From the NCBI GenBank assembly GCA_024233115.1, contig JACKQB010000006.1, forward strand, positions 1 through 64,000: a stretch of DNA of 64,000 nt, given 5' to 3'. Positions within the stretch are counted from its first letter, which is position 1; every line of letters begins with the position of its first letter. A model generated the notes under the pieces. It saw only the letters and a list, made by a program, of their open reading frames with translations, was not told the origin of the DNA and searched no databases. Below are positions 40,941 to 49,871 of the stretch, one piece after another. This DNA comes from Akkermansiaceae bacterium. Lineage in GTDB: Bacteria; Verrucomicrobiota; Verrucomicrobiia; Verrucomicrobiales; Akkermansiaceae. Position numbers and translations under genes: made by a program.

Positions 40941-42260
40941 ATGCCCGACCTCAAGACATCCGCCCAAGCGACCGCCATGCGTCTTATCGATGCCGGGCAT
41001 ACCGCGTACTTTGCGGGCGGATGTGTCAGGGATACCCTTCTTGGCATCACCCCCAAGGACTATGACATCGCCACATCCGCCACCCCGGACGAGGTCCAGG
41101 CACTTTTTTCAAAATCCGATGCCATCGGCGCCCACTTCGGGGTGATCCTTGTCAGGGAAAATGGCATCCCTTTTGAAATCGCCACCTTCCGCCACGATGG
41201 CTCCTACAAAGACGGGAGACACCCGGAGTCGGTCACATTCTCCACCCCGGAGGAAGATGCAAGCCGACGCGACTTCACGGTCAACGGACTCTTCCAGGAC
41301 CCCCGCAGCGGAGAAGTCATCGATTTTGTCTCAGGCCAACAAGACCTGAAGGCCAGGCTGCTCAGGGCGATTGGCCAAGCTGCGGACCGTTTCCAGGAGG
41401 ACGCCCTGAGACTGGTGCGCGCCGTCCGGTTTGCCACCGTACTGCAGTTTGAGATCGAGCCGACTACCTGGTCGGCTATCTGCGACAACGCCGGCCTGTT
41501 AGCAAAAATAAGCGCCGAGCGCATTCGGGATGAATTCATCCGCATCCTGGTTTGCCCGCATCGTGCGCGCGGCTTTGAGCTGCTGACGGAAAGCGGGCTG
41601 ATGCGTTACATCGTGCCGGAAGTCTACGACCTCATCGGCTGTGAACAACCGCCACAGTGGCACCCGGAGGGAGACGTCTACACACATACACGGATCATGC
41701 TGGAGATGCTCAAGGACGACCCGTCACCTGAACTCTCGCTGGCTGTGCTACTCCACGATATTGGAAAACCTGCCACTTTTACTTATGATGAAACGGACGA
41801 CCGTATCCGCTTTAACGGTCATGACCGTGTTGGCGCGGAAATGGCGGACCTTATTCTGCGGAGGCTCAAATGCTCTAACAAAACAACAGAGGACGTCTGC
41901 GCGATGGTGGCCAACCACATGAACTTCATGAACGTGCAAAAAATGCGCACGGCGAAAGTGAAACGATTGATGGCCAGGCCGACATTCGAGGATGAAATGG
42001 AGCTGCACCGGGTCGACTGCGCCAGCAGCAACGGCTTTACCGACAACTATGATTTCCTACGAGCCAAAGAGGAAGAGTTCGCCGCCGAACCACTGATTCC
42101 AGAGCCACTGGTGACAGGCAAGGATCTGATCGGGCTCGGACTGAAGCCCGGCCCCCGGTTTAAGGACATCCTTGACCAAGTGCAGACCGAACAGCTGGAA
42201 GGAAAGCTTATCGACCGGGAAGGCGCCCTTGCTTTTGTTAGAAGCCTTATCGAAAAGTAG
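40941..42260 (+). CDS. cca: CCA-adding tRNA nucleotidyltransferase / poly(A) polymerase family with HD domain
   Basis: 439 residues. Adds or repairs the 3' CCA end of tRNA. The N-terminal polymerase-beta-like core is YFAGGCVRDTLLGITPKDYD with the two metal Asp residues; RRDFTVNGLFQDP and RFQEDALRLVRAVRFA follow. A central HD domain (LAVLLHDIGKPATF, FNGHDRVGAEMA, MVANHMNFM) could remove 2',3'-cyclic phosphate. Only one such gene is seen, so it may be a full CCA enzyme rather than a CC- or A-only one. Its TAG stop is the head of a GTAG repeat. Confidence 0.93.
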   Translation: MPDLKTSAQATAMRLIDAGHTAYFAGGCVRDTLLGITPKDYDIATSATPDEVQALFSKSDAIGAHFGVILVRENGIPFEIATFRHDGSYKDGRHPESVTFSTPEEDASRRDFTVNGLFQDPRSGEVIDFVSGQQDLKARLLRAIGQAADRFQEDALRLVRAVRFATVLQFEIEPTTWSAICDNAGLLAKISAERIRDEFIRILVCPHRARGFELLTESGLMRYIVPEVYDLIGCEQPPQWHPEGDVYTHTRIMLEMLKDDPSPELSLAVLLHDIGKPATFTYDETDDRIRFNGHDRVGAEMADLILRRLKCSNKTTEDVCAMVANHMNFMNVQKMRTAKVKRLMARPTFEDEMELHRVDCASSNGFTDNYDFLRAKEEEFAAEPLIPEPLVTGKDLIGLGLKPGPRFKDILDQVQTEQLEGKLIDREGALAFVRSLIEK

Positions 42261-42326
42261 GATAGCTTTGCAAGCTGTCGGCAACCCATGCACATATCCT
42301 GCCGACAGCTTGCAAAGCTGTCCTAC
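42257..42326. repeat. Paired GTAG-headed hairpins between cca and the BFN gene
   Basis: The left unit is GTAG + GATAGCTT-TGC-AAGCTGTC + GGC and the right is the standard unit inverted, with about 17 bp between. Both TAGs are stop codons of the convergent genes. The linker ACCCATGCAC and CATATCC is shared with the copy at 40826. Confidence 0.87.
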
Positions 42327-42775
42327 TCTGACCCGCCCGCCTTGTCCTTCAGCTCGGCGAGCACATCGGACATATCACGCAATTCCTCCCAAACCTCCTG
42401 GCGCACATACATCGGCGCGCCTTGCCTGACAGCCAGGGCCAGGCAGTCGCTGGGGCGGGCGTCAATCTCCACTACCTTGCGCTCCATGATTTCATTTTCC
42501 GCGGTCACAAAGAGCCGGGCGTAAAACACCTCACCCTCGACTTTGATGATCACCGCCCGGTCGACCTTGGCACCAAAGGCGTCGAGCATCTGGGAAAACA
42601 AATCGTGGGTCAGTGGACGAGGCGGTTTCACCCCTGACATCACCGCATTGATCGATGCCCCGATCGCCGGCTCGATGTAAAAGACGATCACCTTCTGGCC
42701 GTCGCCGAGAAAGACAGCACAACCGGCGGGGGTTGGCATCAAGGCAACGGGTTCAACTCTAACGTGATCTTTCAT
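42323..42775 (-). CDS. Bifunctional nuclease (BFN/DUF151) family protein
   Basis: 150 residues. Contains the BFN core: IEPAIGASINAVMSG, RPLTHDLFSQMLDAFG, VIIKVEGEVFYARLF and ARPSDCLALAVRQGAPMYV. Plant members show DNase and RNase activity; bacterial roles are unclear. The length is typical for bacterial homologues with an added UVR-less C-terminus. It is convergent with cca, and both stop codons sit in one repeat element. Confidence 0.9.
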   Translation of the reverse strand: MKDHVRVEPVALMPTPAGCAVFLGDGQKVIVFYIEPAIGASINAVMSGVKPPRPLTHDLFSQMLDAFGAKVDRAVIIKVEGEVFYARLFVTAENEIMERKVVEIDARPSDCLALAVRQGAPMYVRQEVWEELRDMSDVLAELKDKAGGSE

Positions 42776-42810
42776 GGATAGGATTTTTTAAGTCAGGATT
42801 TATGAATCGG

Positions 42811-42845
42811 CATTTGGAGTTTGGAGTTTAAAATTTAGAACTTAA
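42811..42845 (+). repeat. Heptad-repeat tract between gamma-CA and the BFN gene
   Basis: Units CATTTGG, AGTTTGG, AGTTTAA, AATTTAG, AACTTAA. The last unit contains the stop codon of the gamma carbonic anhydrase gene. Unlike most other tracts, the TTTGG strand is antisense to the gene that starts next to it. Confidence 0.75.
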
Positions 42846-43369
42846 ACCCTCCCCCCATTCGGCCTTGCCCGGAAATTACGGGAAACCTTGACGTATTTTA
42901 ACGCCCACTTTTTGATCCCCTCCTGCTGTTTTTTATCGAGCGTCCTGACCACCCGGGCCGGGCTTCCCAGCACGAGTGAGCCTGGTGGGATCTCCGTGCC
43001 ACCCGTGACAAGTGCGTGTGCGCCGATGATCGACCTCTCGCCGATGACTGCACCATCGAGGATACAGGCGCCCATGCCGACCAGCACTTCATCCTTCACT
43101 GTGCAGGCGTGGATGATGGCGCTGTGGCCGACCGTTACCAACTCGCCGATGTAGGCACCGTAGTCGTCGGCCAGATGCACACAGCAGTTGTCCTGGATGT
43201 TCGACTTGGGGCCGACCACGATCTCGTTGATATCTCCGCGTAGCGTGGTGTTGTACCAGACGCTGGCGTCTTCTTCGATTTTCACCCGACCAATCAGATC
43301 CGCGCTTGCCGCGACAAACGCACTTTCATGGATATCGGGACAAATTCCTTGGTATGTCTCTATCGCCAT
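42842..43369 (-). CDS. Gamma carbonic anhydrase family protein
   Basis: 175 residues folding as a left-handed beta helix of hexapeptide repeats (VAASADLIGRVKIEEDASVW, IVVGPKSNIQDNCCVHLADD, ILDGAVIGERSIIGAHALVT). The three zinc histidines are expected in CVHLADD and VGHSAIIHAC. Some members hydrate CO2; others (YrdA/PaaY-like) have different or unknown activity, so the reaction is not certain. It is upstream of the BFN gene on the same strand with a 66-bp gap filled by heptad repeats. Confidence 0.9.
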   Translation of the reverse strand: MAIETYQGICPDIHESAFVAASADLIGRVKIEEDASVWYNTTLRGDINEIVVGPKSNIQDNCCVHLADDYGAYIGELVTVGHSAIIHACTVKDEVLVGMGACILDGAVIGERSIIGAHALVTGGTEIPPGSLVLGSPARVVRTLDKKQQEGIKKWALKYVKVSRNFRARPNGGRV

Positions 43370-43521
43370 GCCGACAACATATCCGGAGACGGTATTTTCA
43401 CAAGTTGCAATCCTTGCGGGATGGTGGCATATTCCCTCCCGAGATTACCCGGCAATTAGAAGATCACAGATCTTCTCCAGCTCTATTGCATTTTCCCACC
43501 TGATTCTTTTACGACTTTCCC

Positions 43522-44340
43522 ATGAAGGAAATCTACACCGTCATCGCCATCATCATCTTTGCTTACGCCCTGCGCTCATGCAAGACCGCCAGATTACGCA
43601 AACTGGGGGCACTAGTCATGCTGGTCGCCTCCGGGCTGTGTTTTTATTTTTTAACCGGGTCGGTATTAGCGGGAATCATTGCCATGGCCGCGTGGTTTTT
43701 CCTCCCGTGGGTCGAGTTGCTGACGCGTATCCGCAAGCTGCGTATGCCCATTGAAAACAAACTCCAGCAACGTTTTTCATCGAGCCTTGAGGGGTTTCCC
43801 AACGCAGAAAAACACATTCACACCCTGGAGCTGGCCGGTTTCGAGCATATCCGCGACTGCGGCTGGACACTCGGGGGCATGGACCAGCTCTACCAGCTCT
43901 ACTGGAATGCGGAAACCAGGTCGGTGGCGTCACTCTGTCTCTGCGAGCAGTCCAACGTCACCTTTTCCTACCTGACCATCACCTCGCGCGACATCACCGA
44001 TGGCGTCTGGCGCACCACCAACTTTCCTTTTTCACCGACATTAAAACCCACACCCAGCGTCCATTGGAACCAGATCAGCTGTGTCAACGAGTGTGTGGTC
44101 AAACTCCTTGAGCACCATTGCGACTTCCTCGAAAAACAAGGTTTCATCGACGACGACCTGAGTATCCCCGACCCTGACCATCTGGAAGAGGAACTTGAAC
44201 ACGAATTACGCCGGCAAATTGACCACAACCTCAAGCAAGGCATCATCCGGCTCGCCGATGACGGTCACTTCCGCTACACGGTCCGCGGCTTGTTGTATCT
44301 CTGGAAACAATTTGTCCGCGATATGATCAGGCTCTGTTGA
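43522..44340 (+). CDS. Membrane-anchored protein of unknown function
   Basis: 272 residues, no recognised family. Three short hydrophobic segments at the N-terminus (IYTVIAIIIFAYAL, LGALVMLVASGLCFYFL, LAGIIAMAAWFFLPWV) anchor a cytoplasmic or periplasmic domain of about 210 residues. The soluble part has a beta-rich middle (SVASLCLCEQSNVTFSYLTI) and a charged helical end (EEELEHELRRQIDHNLKQGI). It is followed by a bidirectional terminator shared with the convergent phosphorylase gene. Confidence 0.7.
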   Translation: MKEIYTVIAIIIFAYALRSCKTARLRKLGALVMLVASGLCFYFLTGSVLAGIIAMAAWFFLPWVELLTRIRKLRMPIENKLQQRFSSSLEGFPNAEKHIHTLELAGFEHIRDCGWTLGGMDQLYQLYWNAETRSVASLCLCEQSNVTFSYLTITSRDITDGVWRTTNFPFSPTLKPTPSVHWNQISCVNECVVKLLEHHCDFLEKQGFIDDDLSIPDPDHLEEELEHELRRQIDHNLKQGIIRLADDGHFRYTVRGLLYLWKQFVRDMIRLC

Positions 44341-44383
44341 GCCGTTGCACTGAAGGGGCAAGCCCCCAGGCTGGAGAGTCATT

Positions 44384-44430
44384 AAAAAAAAGAACCCGGA
44401 CGCCACATGGATGCCCGGGTTCTTCTGTTT
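44384..44430. terminator. Bidirectional intrinsic terminator
   Basis: Stem AGAACCCGG / CCGGGTTCT with a 15-nt loop, flanked by a run of A on the left and a T-rich segment on the right, so it can work for both convergent genes. Confidence 0.88.
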
Positions 44431-44455
44431 TGTATCTTGAGGTTTTGTAACTCTA

Positions 44456-46111
44456 TTACGAGTAAATCTTGGCGTAATACTCGTCAGCCATACGGTCGGA
44501 ATCGAAGAAAGGCACAACATCGTTCATGCTGTTGAGCACAATCTCCCACCAACCGTCCGGATTGTCGTAATAGGTGGGAAGGATCTTGGTTTCAAGTATC
44601 TGGTAAAACCCGAGCATGTCGTGTTGGTCACGCGCCTCGTCGGACAGGGACCGGTCCGCCTCGGGAATGATGAAGGAGTTGTGTCCATCCTTGGCGAACT
44701 CACACACCCAGCCATCGTAGGTCGAGAAATTCACACTGCCGTTCATGGCGGCGGTCATTCCGGATGTGCCGGATGCCTCGCGGGTCACGATGGGGTTGTT
44801 CAACCAGATGTCCGAGCCGTCTTTCAGCAGTTTGGAGAGAGAAAGCTCGTAGCCCACCAGCACGGCGGCATTCGAGTATTTCTCAGTCAGGTGAATCAGG
44901 CGGTTAAAGGTATCGATGGCACCGTAGTCCTTGGGATATGGCTTACCGGCCCAGATGATCTGGACAGGACGATCTTCATTGCTGAGCATCGCCTCGAAGC
45001 GTTCGATATCACGGGTGATGAGATCGGCGCGCTTGTAACCGGCAAAACGACGCGCCCACACGATGGTGAGGTAGTCCGGGTCAAAAAGCCTGCCGGTCTG
45101 GTCCGCAACCTCCTTGAACAACAGCTTCTTGAGTTCGCGTTTCCGCTTGGCGAGTGCCTGCTTGTCATTGGCCTCACGGGCGGCCTCAAGCAGGGGCCCC
45201 ACCCAGTATTTTTTATTCTGGGCATTGGTGACGTGATCGATTTCACAGATGCCTTCGTAGCCTTTCCACATCTCACGGGATACTTCACCGTGAAGTTTGG
45301 AAACGGCATTCGCCTTGTGGCTTAATCGCAGGGCTGCCAGTGAGTGGTTGAACTCATCGCCTTCAACACCGCAAATCTCGCGAGCCTCGTCCTGGCTGAG
45401 ACCATTGAAAAAGGTAAACCTATGCAGCAGGTCGAAACTCGATTTCTCGTTTCCCGCCTCCACCGGTGTGTGGGTGGTAAACACAAAACGTTTTTTCACC
45501 TCCTCGATCGATCCGTGTTTTCCATAGACATGGAAAGCGGCGGAAAGCGCGTGCGCCTCATTCATGTGCCAGACGTCAGGATCGACACCGAGCTTGTCAA
45601 GCAGTGTGGCACCCCCGATACCTAACAGGATATACTGGGCTGTCCGGGTCAGGAAATCGGAGTCGTAAAGACGGTGGGAAATCGTCTGCGACATGACATC
45701 GTTTTCTTCGATATCAGTGGTCATAAGGAACATCGGCGCTGAGCCGAAAACGTCCGCGGGGAGATACATCACCTTCACCCACACATCGTGGTCGTGGATC
45801 TTGATGGTGAACTTGATATCGGTCTCCTTGAGGAAATGATACTTCTTACGGCGCTGCTGGATGGCCATCTCACGCTTTTCCCCACGGGTCTGGTTGTAAT
45901 ATCCATACGACCACAGAATGCCGATACCGATGAGGTTCTGCTTGAGATCATAGGCGCTGCGCATGTGGGAGCCCGCCAGGAACCCGAGGCCGCCGGAGTA
46001 AATTTTCAAGGTTTGATCAATGGCAAACTCGGAGCTGAAATAAGCCACGCTTTTCTTGTACTTGGGATTGATCTCGAAGGGATGTTTGTAGGGTTCGGGT
46101 AAAAAACTCAT
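44456..46111 (-). CDS. Alpha-glucan phosphorylase-like protein without the PLP lysine
   Basis: 551 residues related to the short glycogen/alpha-glucan phosphorylases. Recognisable are VAYFSSEFAIDQTLKIYSGG with LGFLAG, VWHMNEAHALSAAFH, FVFTTHTPVEAGNE, RRFAGYKRADLI, and the C-terminal VTREASGTSGMTAAMNGSVN. In active phosphorylases the last motif is SGTSxMK, where the Lys binds pyridoxal phosphate; here it is Thr (codon ACC). The enzyme may therefore not be a PLP-dependent phosphorylase, or uses another mechanism, possibly as a glycosyltransferase. The gene is single on its strand, preceded by a 9-bp tandem repeat. Confidence 0.85.
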   Translation of the reverse strand: MSFLPEPYKHPFEINPKYKKSVAYFSSEFAIDQTLKIYSGGLGFLAGSHMRSAYDLKQNLIGIGILWSYGYYNQTRGEKREMAIQQRRKKYHFLKETDIKFTIKIHDHDVWVKVMYLPADVFGSAPMFLMTTDIEENDVMSQTISHRLYDSDFLTRTAQYILLGIGGATLLDKLGVDPDVWHMNEAHALSAAFHVYGKHGSIEEVKKRFVFTTHTPVEAGNEKSSFDLLHRFTFFNGLSQDEAREICGVEGDEFNHSLAALRLSHKANAVSKLHGEVSREMWKGYEGICEIDHVTNAQNKKYWVGPLLEAAREANDKQALAKRKRELKKLLFKEVADQTGRLFDPDYLTIVWARRFAGYKRADLITRDIERFEAMLSNEDRPVQIIWAGKPYPKDYGAIDTFNRLIHLTEKYSNAAVLVGYELSLSKLLKDGSDIWLNNPIVTREASGTSGMTAAMNGSVNFSTYDGWVCEFAKDGHNSFIIPEADRSLSDEARDQHDMLGFYQILETKILPTYYDNPDGWWEIVLNSMNDVVPFFDSDRMADEYYAKIYS

Positions 46112-46117
46112 AGTATT

Positions 46118-46153
46118 AGGTATATCAGGTAAGTCAGGTAAGTCAGGTATGTC
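46118..46153. repeat. 9-bp tandem repeat upstream of the phosphorylase-like gene
   Basis: Four copies AGGTATATC, AGGTAAGTC, AGGTAAGTC, AGGTATGTC, ending 6 bp before the minus-strand start codon. Confidence 0.8.
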
Positions 46154-46264
46154 TTCGGGCGGGGGTGGCAGTCAGATACTCTCTCCTTTTCGTTTAGCCA
46201 AGCAGGATCTGTACCTTTTTCCGTGCTTGCATTACCCCGGTATAACCGCGAGGTTACGCACGAA

Positions 46265-47116
46265 ATGGGTCAGTGGAAAAAATATCTCATCGGCGAGTGG
46301 AATTGGATGCGACCGGTCAAATCGATTGCATTCATCTACCTGGCTCTTCTGGTGGTGGCCCTCGGCTTTGCCGACCAACTCATCCACCGACCACCCACCG
46401 CTGGTTATTCAGAGGCATCCCACCCGGTCCGCAGCATTGAAAAATCGGATGGCCGGAAAATCGCCCTGATCCACCTACCCGCAGCCCCCGGGATGCCCAC
46501 GCTGCTTTGGTCGCACGGCAACGCCGAGGACATCGGCTACCTGGCAGAAAGACACCAGGATTTCCATGCCCGTGGATACGGCATCCTCGCCTATGACTAT
46601 CCTGGATACGGCCTCAGCGAAGGCCGCCCGGATGAAGACGGATGTTATGATGCCTGCCAATCGGCGTGGAACCACCTGACGGAAACACTCGGCGTCCCCG
46701 CCGACCAGATCATCATCTACGGCCAATCCGTCGGAAGCGGCCCGTCGGTCTGGCTCGCCGAGCACCAGTCCTGTGCCGGGCTGATGCTGGTCACCCCCTT
46801 TATCTCGGCGTTCAGAACCGTCACCCGGGTGCCTGTTTTCCCGGGCGACCGGTTCAACAATATCGATCGAATCGCATCCATCACCACGCCATTACTCGTC
46901 GTCCACGGAGATCAAGACCAGGTGATCGGACAATGGCACGGAAAAAAACTCCATGACCTGCACCCGGGTCCAAAAACCTTTCTCAGTATCGAGGGCGCCG
47001 GACACAATGACATCTATCTGCTGGCCACGGACGAGATTCTCGACGCGCTGGATGTCTTCTGGAAAACGACAAGGCCCGGGGAGACCGACCACCAAGGCCT
47101 GAAGCCCAAATCCTAA
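46265..47116 (+). CDS. Membrane-anchored alpha/beta hydrolase
   Basis: 283 residues. One N-terminal membrane segment (SIAFIYLALLVVALGFA) is followed by an alpha/beta-hydrolase domain. LLWSHGNAEDIGYL is the oxyanion region, IIIYGQSVGSGPSVWLA the nucleophile elbow (Ser), VVHGDQDQVI the Asp and GAGHNDI the His. The domain resembles ABHD13/17-like hydrolases. The substrate is unknown. The ATG at 46265 is preferred over one 14 codons earlier that would add residues before the membrane segment. Its end overlaps the convergent rppH-like gene by 4 bp. Confidence 0.85.
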   Translation: MGQWKKYLIGEWNWMRPVKSIAFIYLALLVVALGFADQLIHRPPTAGYSEASHPVRSIEKSDGRKIALIHLPAAPGMPTLLWSHGNAEDIGYLAERHQDFHARGYGILAYDYPGYGLSEGRPDEDGCYDACQSAWNHLTETLGVPADQIIIYGQSVGSGPSVWLAEHQSCAGLMLVTPFISAFRTVTRVPVFPGDRFNNIDRIASITTPLLVVHGDQDQVIGQWHGKKLHDLHPGPKTFLSIEGAGHNDIYLLATDEILDALDVFWKTTRPGETDHQGLKPKS

Positions 47117-47571
47117 AGTCTGACCTCAAAAAAATCGAGCATCACGGCGCGGTAGACCTGCCTTTTGAACTCGGGCAGCCACTTCAGCTTGAATTTCTCA
47201 GGGCGGATCCACTTGTAGCGGCCGAATTCGGGATTCCTCTGGGTATGCAGATCAATGTCCGGTGCCCCTTTTTTCAACTTGCAAAGATAATACGTCTGCA
47301 CCTGGCCATCGAAGCGCATCTTCTGTTTCTTGACCTGGTCCGAGTAGAGGTAGGTGTAACCGCCCCGTTTTTCCAGCACCTTGTAGCCACTCCTCGGCAA
47401 GCCGATCTCCTCCTCCACTTCACGGGCCAGCGCGTGGATCATTTTTTCCTTCTTGTCCACGCCTCCCTGCGGGAACTGCCAGGCACCTTTTTTGTTGATG
47501 CGCTCGCAGACCAGTAATTTACCTTCACGATTCAACAACAGCAACGCTACATTGGGTCGATAACTCGCCAT
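47113..47571 (-). CDS. rppH: NUDIX hydrolase, probable RNA pyrophosphohydrolase
   Basis: 152 residues. Removes pyrophosphate from 5' ends of mRNA, or cleaves dinucleoside polyphosphates. The NUDIX box is GGVDKKEKMIHALAREVEEE with IGL. The N-terminal RPNVALLLLNREGKLLVCER, WQFPQGG and a C-terminal KWIRPEKFKLKWLPEFKRQV are typical of RppH/IalA proteins. Its stop overlaps that of the convergent hydrolase gene by 4 bp. Confidence 0.9.
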   Translation of the reverse strand: MASYRPNVALLLLNREGKLLVCERINKKGAWQFPQGGVDKKEKMIHALAREVEEEIGLPRSGYKVLEKRGGYTYLYSDQVKKQKMRFDGQVQTYYLCKLKKGAPDIDLHTQRNPEFGRYKWIRPEKFKLKWLPEFKRQVYRAVMLDFFEVRL

Positions 47572-47665
47572 AACGAATGCTTAATGAACTTACCGAATTT
47601 TTACAATCAAGGTTTTGACGAAACTTTGTTTCTGATGGATAGTTAAAACCCAAACCACATATCCC

Positions 47666-48205
47666 ATGAAAAAAGCCTACACCTACATCGCCACGACTCT
47701 TCTCGCCCTCTCTGTCCTGCCCACCTCAGTGAGTGCACAAACAGACGACAGCACTTCGGATGGAAACACCTCGGAAACCACCGGACCCCGCCGGTTCTGG
47801 CAAGCCAGCGTTCCCGGTGGAAACTACGTGGTTGCCCTGGACCGTATTTCCTCCGTCAGCAAGCACACCTACATCATCGATGGCAACCTCAGCGTTACTG
47901 AAGTGGTTGTCGATACCAACGGCAATTCATTGGTCCGCTTCTACTACATCGAGCCGGTGGGTTCAGACGCATCGAATGTGGGTGCCAGGGTCAAGGCCCG
48001 CAGCCAGGAAATCCTTGAACGCGCCGGCCAGCGCACTGGTGTGGATGTGAATTCCGCGGTGATGAAACAATACCCCACCACGACCCACGCCAAAACCGTG
48101 GAGTTCCGTGTCTCCGATGCGGGTGATCTCGATAAGCTTTACGGCAGCGTGCTCAATGCATGGGTCAAGGGAACCGGTAGAAAGTTCACCATCAAGATCC
48201 AGTGA
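47666..48205 (+). CDS. Secreted protein of unknown function
   Basis: 179 residues with a signal peptide (MKKAYTYIATTLLALSVLPT, cleaved near VSAQT). A short acidic Ser/Thr linker is followed by a compact domain of about 140 residues (GGNYVVALDRISSVSKHTYI, LVRFYYIEPVG, GRKFTIKIQ at the end) which looks alpha/beta. No family is recognised. It is convergent with the AsmA-like gene, 20 bp away. Confidence 0.75.
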   Translation: MKKAYTYIATTLLALSVLPTSVSAQTDDSTSDGNTSETTGPRRFWQASVPGGNYVVALDRISSVSKHTYIIDGNLSVTEVVVDTNGNSLVRFYYIEPVGSDASNVGARVKARSQEILERAGQRTGVDVNSAVMKQYPTTTHAKTVEFRVSDAGDLDKLYGSVLNAWVKGTGRKFTIKIQ

Positions 48206-48225
48206 ACCGGCGCCTGCCGCTCACC

Positions 48226-49764
48226 TCACTTGTCCTTGCTGGACGAGCCGGGGATAAGGTCCAGAACTCCGCCCACCCCCTCGCGGATGATGTCGGTGCC
48301 CTCTTTGATGGCACCGCCACCTTCACCCAGTATCCCGGTGCCCGCATCAATGGCGGTCCCGGGTAGCTCCGTGGCCGTCTCGTGAGCAAACTTCAGTGCC
48401 ATCTTACCCGTTTCAGGAACCAGCTCGAACATCCGTTCACCGGCGGCGGCAATCATCCGGTTGCTTAGATCCTCCTGCGGGTTGTCAATCGTACCGGTGA
48501 TGCGCAGGGGCGACCATAACAAACCCTTCTCGCCCCGGACAAAAACCTTGGTCTCGGCTCCGGGAATGTGTGCCAGGGTCCCGGGCATGATCCCTACCCG
48601 GAACCGCCCATCCAGTCGACCATCCACCACACTGAGGTCTCCCACCACGCGCACCAGCCCCTCGCTAGCCATCACAATATCGGTGAGGTCCAGTCGGTTT
48701 CCCTCCTTCGAAAACGTCAACGTGGCTTCAGACAGATTGAGCCGACGAAATCTCTGGGTATTGGCATAGGCTGCAATCCTGTCCAACACCGGAAGAGCCG
48801 TCAGCACGCCCTTTTTCAGCTCCAGCTCACCCCGGGTGTGGGTGCCTTGCCCGGTTGACCTCACTTTGAACCTGGCACTCAGGTCGCCAGTGATGCGCTT
48901 CTGCCAATCCTCGGGCACCATCTCCTCCGCACGGACATCGGTCAGCGTGCCGTAAAACGCGTATTTTCCATCATCCACCTCCCCTTTCAAGGTGAGCAGA
49001 CCACGGTCATAGACCCCCGACTTCGATTCCGTTAGAAAGATATGACCATCCTTGTACTTGCCTCTCGCCGATTGCAAGTCCAGCGGTGAACCGAACCATG
49101 AGGTGTCTATCACACCACCTGATAGATTGACATCATAAACCTGGCTCGCCTTATCCGTGTCGATTTTCATCGCGACATCGGTCGCCTTCAGATCACCACC
49201 GGATGTATTCAGCTTCAAGTTAAAGCTCGTGATCTCTACCGATGAAAGCTCGGCGTGGTCGGGCAGCAGGCTTTCGAGAAATCCCGGCTCGGTGGCGGCT
49301 TGCTCCGGCACGGGCTCCTGTTCATCCTCATCTTGATCAACCACGGCAGGCTCTCGGAAAGTGGTATCAAGCACCACATCAAGCCGGTTGGCTCGAACGT
49401 CCGATATTTCCCAGGCACCACGGCGAACCCCTGCCAGGCTAAGCGTCGCCTGCACCCCCTCGGCGCGCATCTGCCGGATCACGCCGCCGTTTTCAGCGGA
49501 AAACCCCGCCGTGCGCGCATTCATACCTTGCCACTCAAACAGCTCGAACCGGGCGTCCGCACCCATCACCGAACCCACGGTATCATTCATGAAGACGCGG
49601 AAATCATCACTGTGCAAGTACGTCTTCATCCAGGAATACAGACCAAATCCTGCAAGAATGATGGCCAACGCGAGTATGCCTAGGATACGAAGCAACCATT
49701 TCCCGACGTTACCCCGGACCTTTCCTGACCTGACTGCCTTTCTCCTCTGTGCGCGTCTCGACAT
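48226..49764 (-). CDS. AsmA-like membrane-anchored periplasmic protein
   Basis: 512 residues. A very basic N-terminus (MSRRAQRRKAVRSGKVRG) and one membrane helix (LLRILGILALAIILAGFGLY) are followed by a long beta-rich periplasmic part. Repeated patterns such as VSDVRANRLDVVLDTT-type strands and LSEATLTFSKEGNRLDLTDI, and a C-terminal TGTIDNPQEDLSNRMIAAAG, match AsmA/TamB-type proteins, which are thought to move lipids or assist outer-membrane assembly. An acidic Glu/Asp/Gln linker at 145-160 and a Gly-rich end are additional. The assignment is by pattern, not by a diagnostic residue. Confidence 0.65.
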   Translation of the reverse strand: MSRRAQRRKAVRSGKVRGNVGKWLLRILGILALAIILAGFGLYSWMKTYLHSDDFRVFMNDTVGSVMGADARFELFEWQGMNARTAGFSAENGGVIRQMRAEGVQATLSLAGVRRGAWEISDVRANRLDVVLDTTFREPAVVDQDEDEQEPVPEQAATEPGFLESLLPDHAELSSVEITSFNLKLNTSGGDLKATDVAMKIDTDKASQVYDVNLSGGVIDTSWFGSPLDLQSARGKYKDGHIFLTESKSGVYDRGLLTLKGEVDDGKYAFYGTLTDVRAEEMVPEDWQKRITGDLSARFKVRSTGQGTHTRGELELKKGVLTALPVLDRIAAYANTQRFRRLNLSEATLTFSKEGNRLDLTDIVMASEGLVRVVGDLSVVDGRLDGRFRVGIMPGTLAHIPGAETKVFVRGEKGLLWSPLRITGTIDNPQEDLSNRMIAAAGERMFELVPETGKMALKFAHETATELPGTAIDAGTGILGEGGGAIKEGTDIIREGVGGVLDLIPGSSSKDK

Positions 49765-49871
49765 AGGGGAAGATTAACCTTACTCCATAAATCCACAAGT
49801 TTTCTTCTCGCCTCCGGGCTTGTCTTTCACTAGTTAATTTAGTCGACCAACCTAATCCACCCGATCCTACC

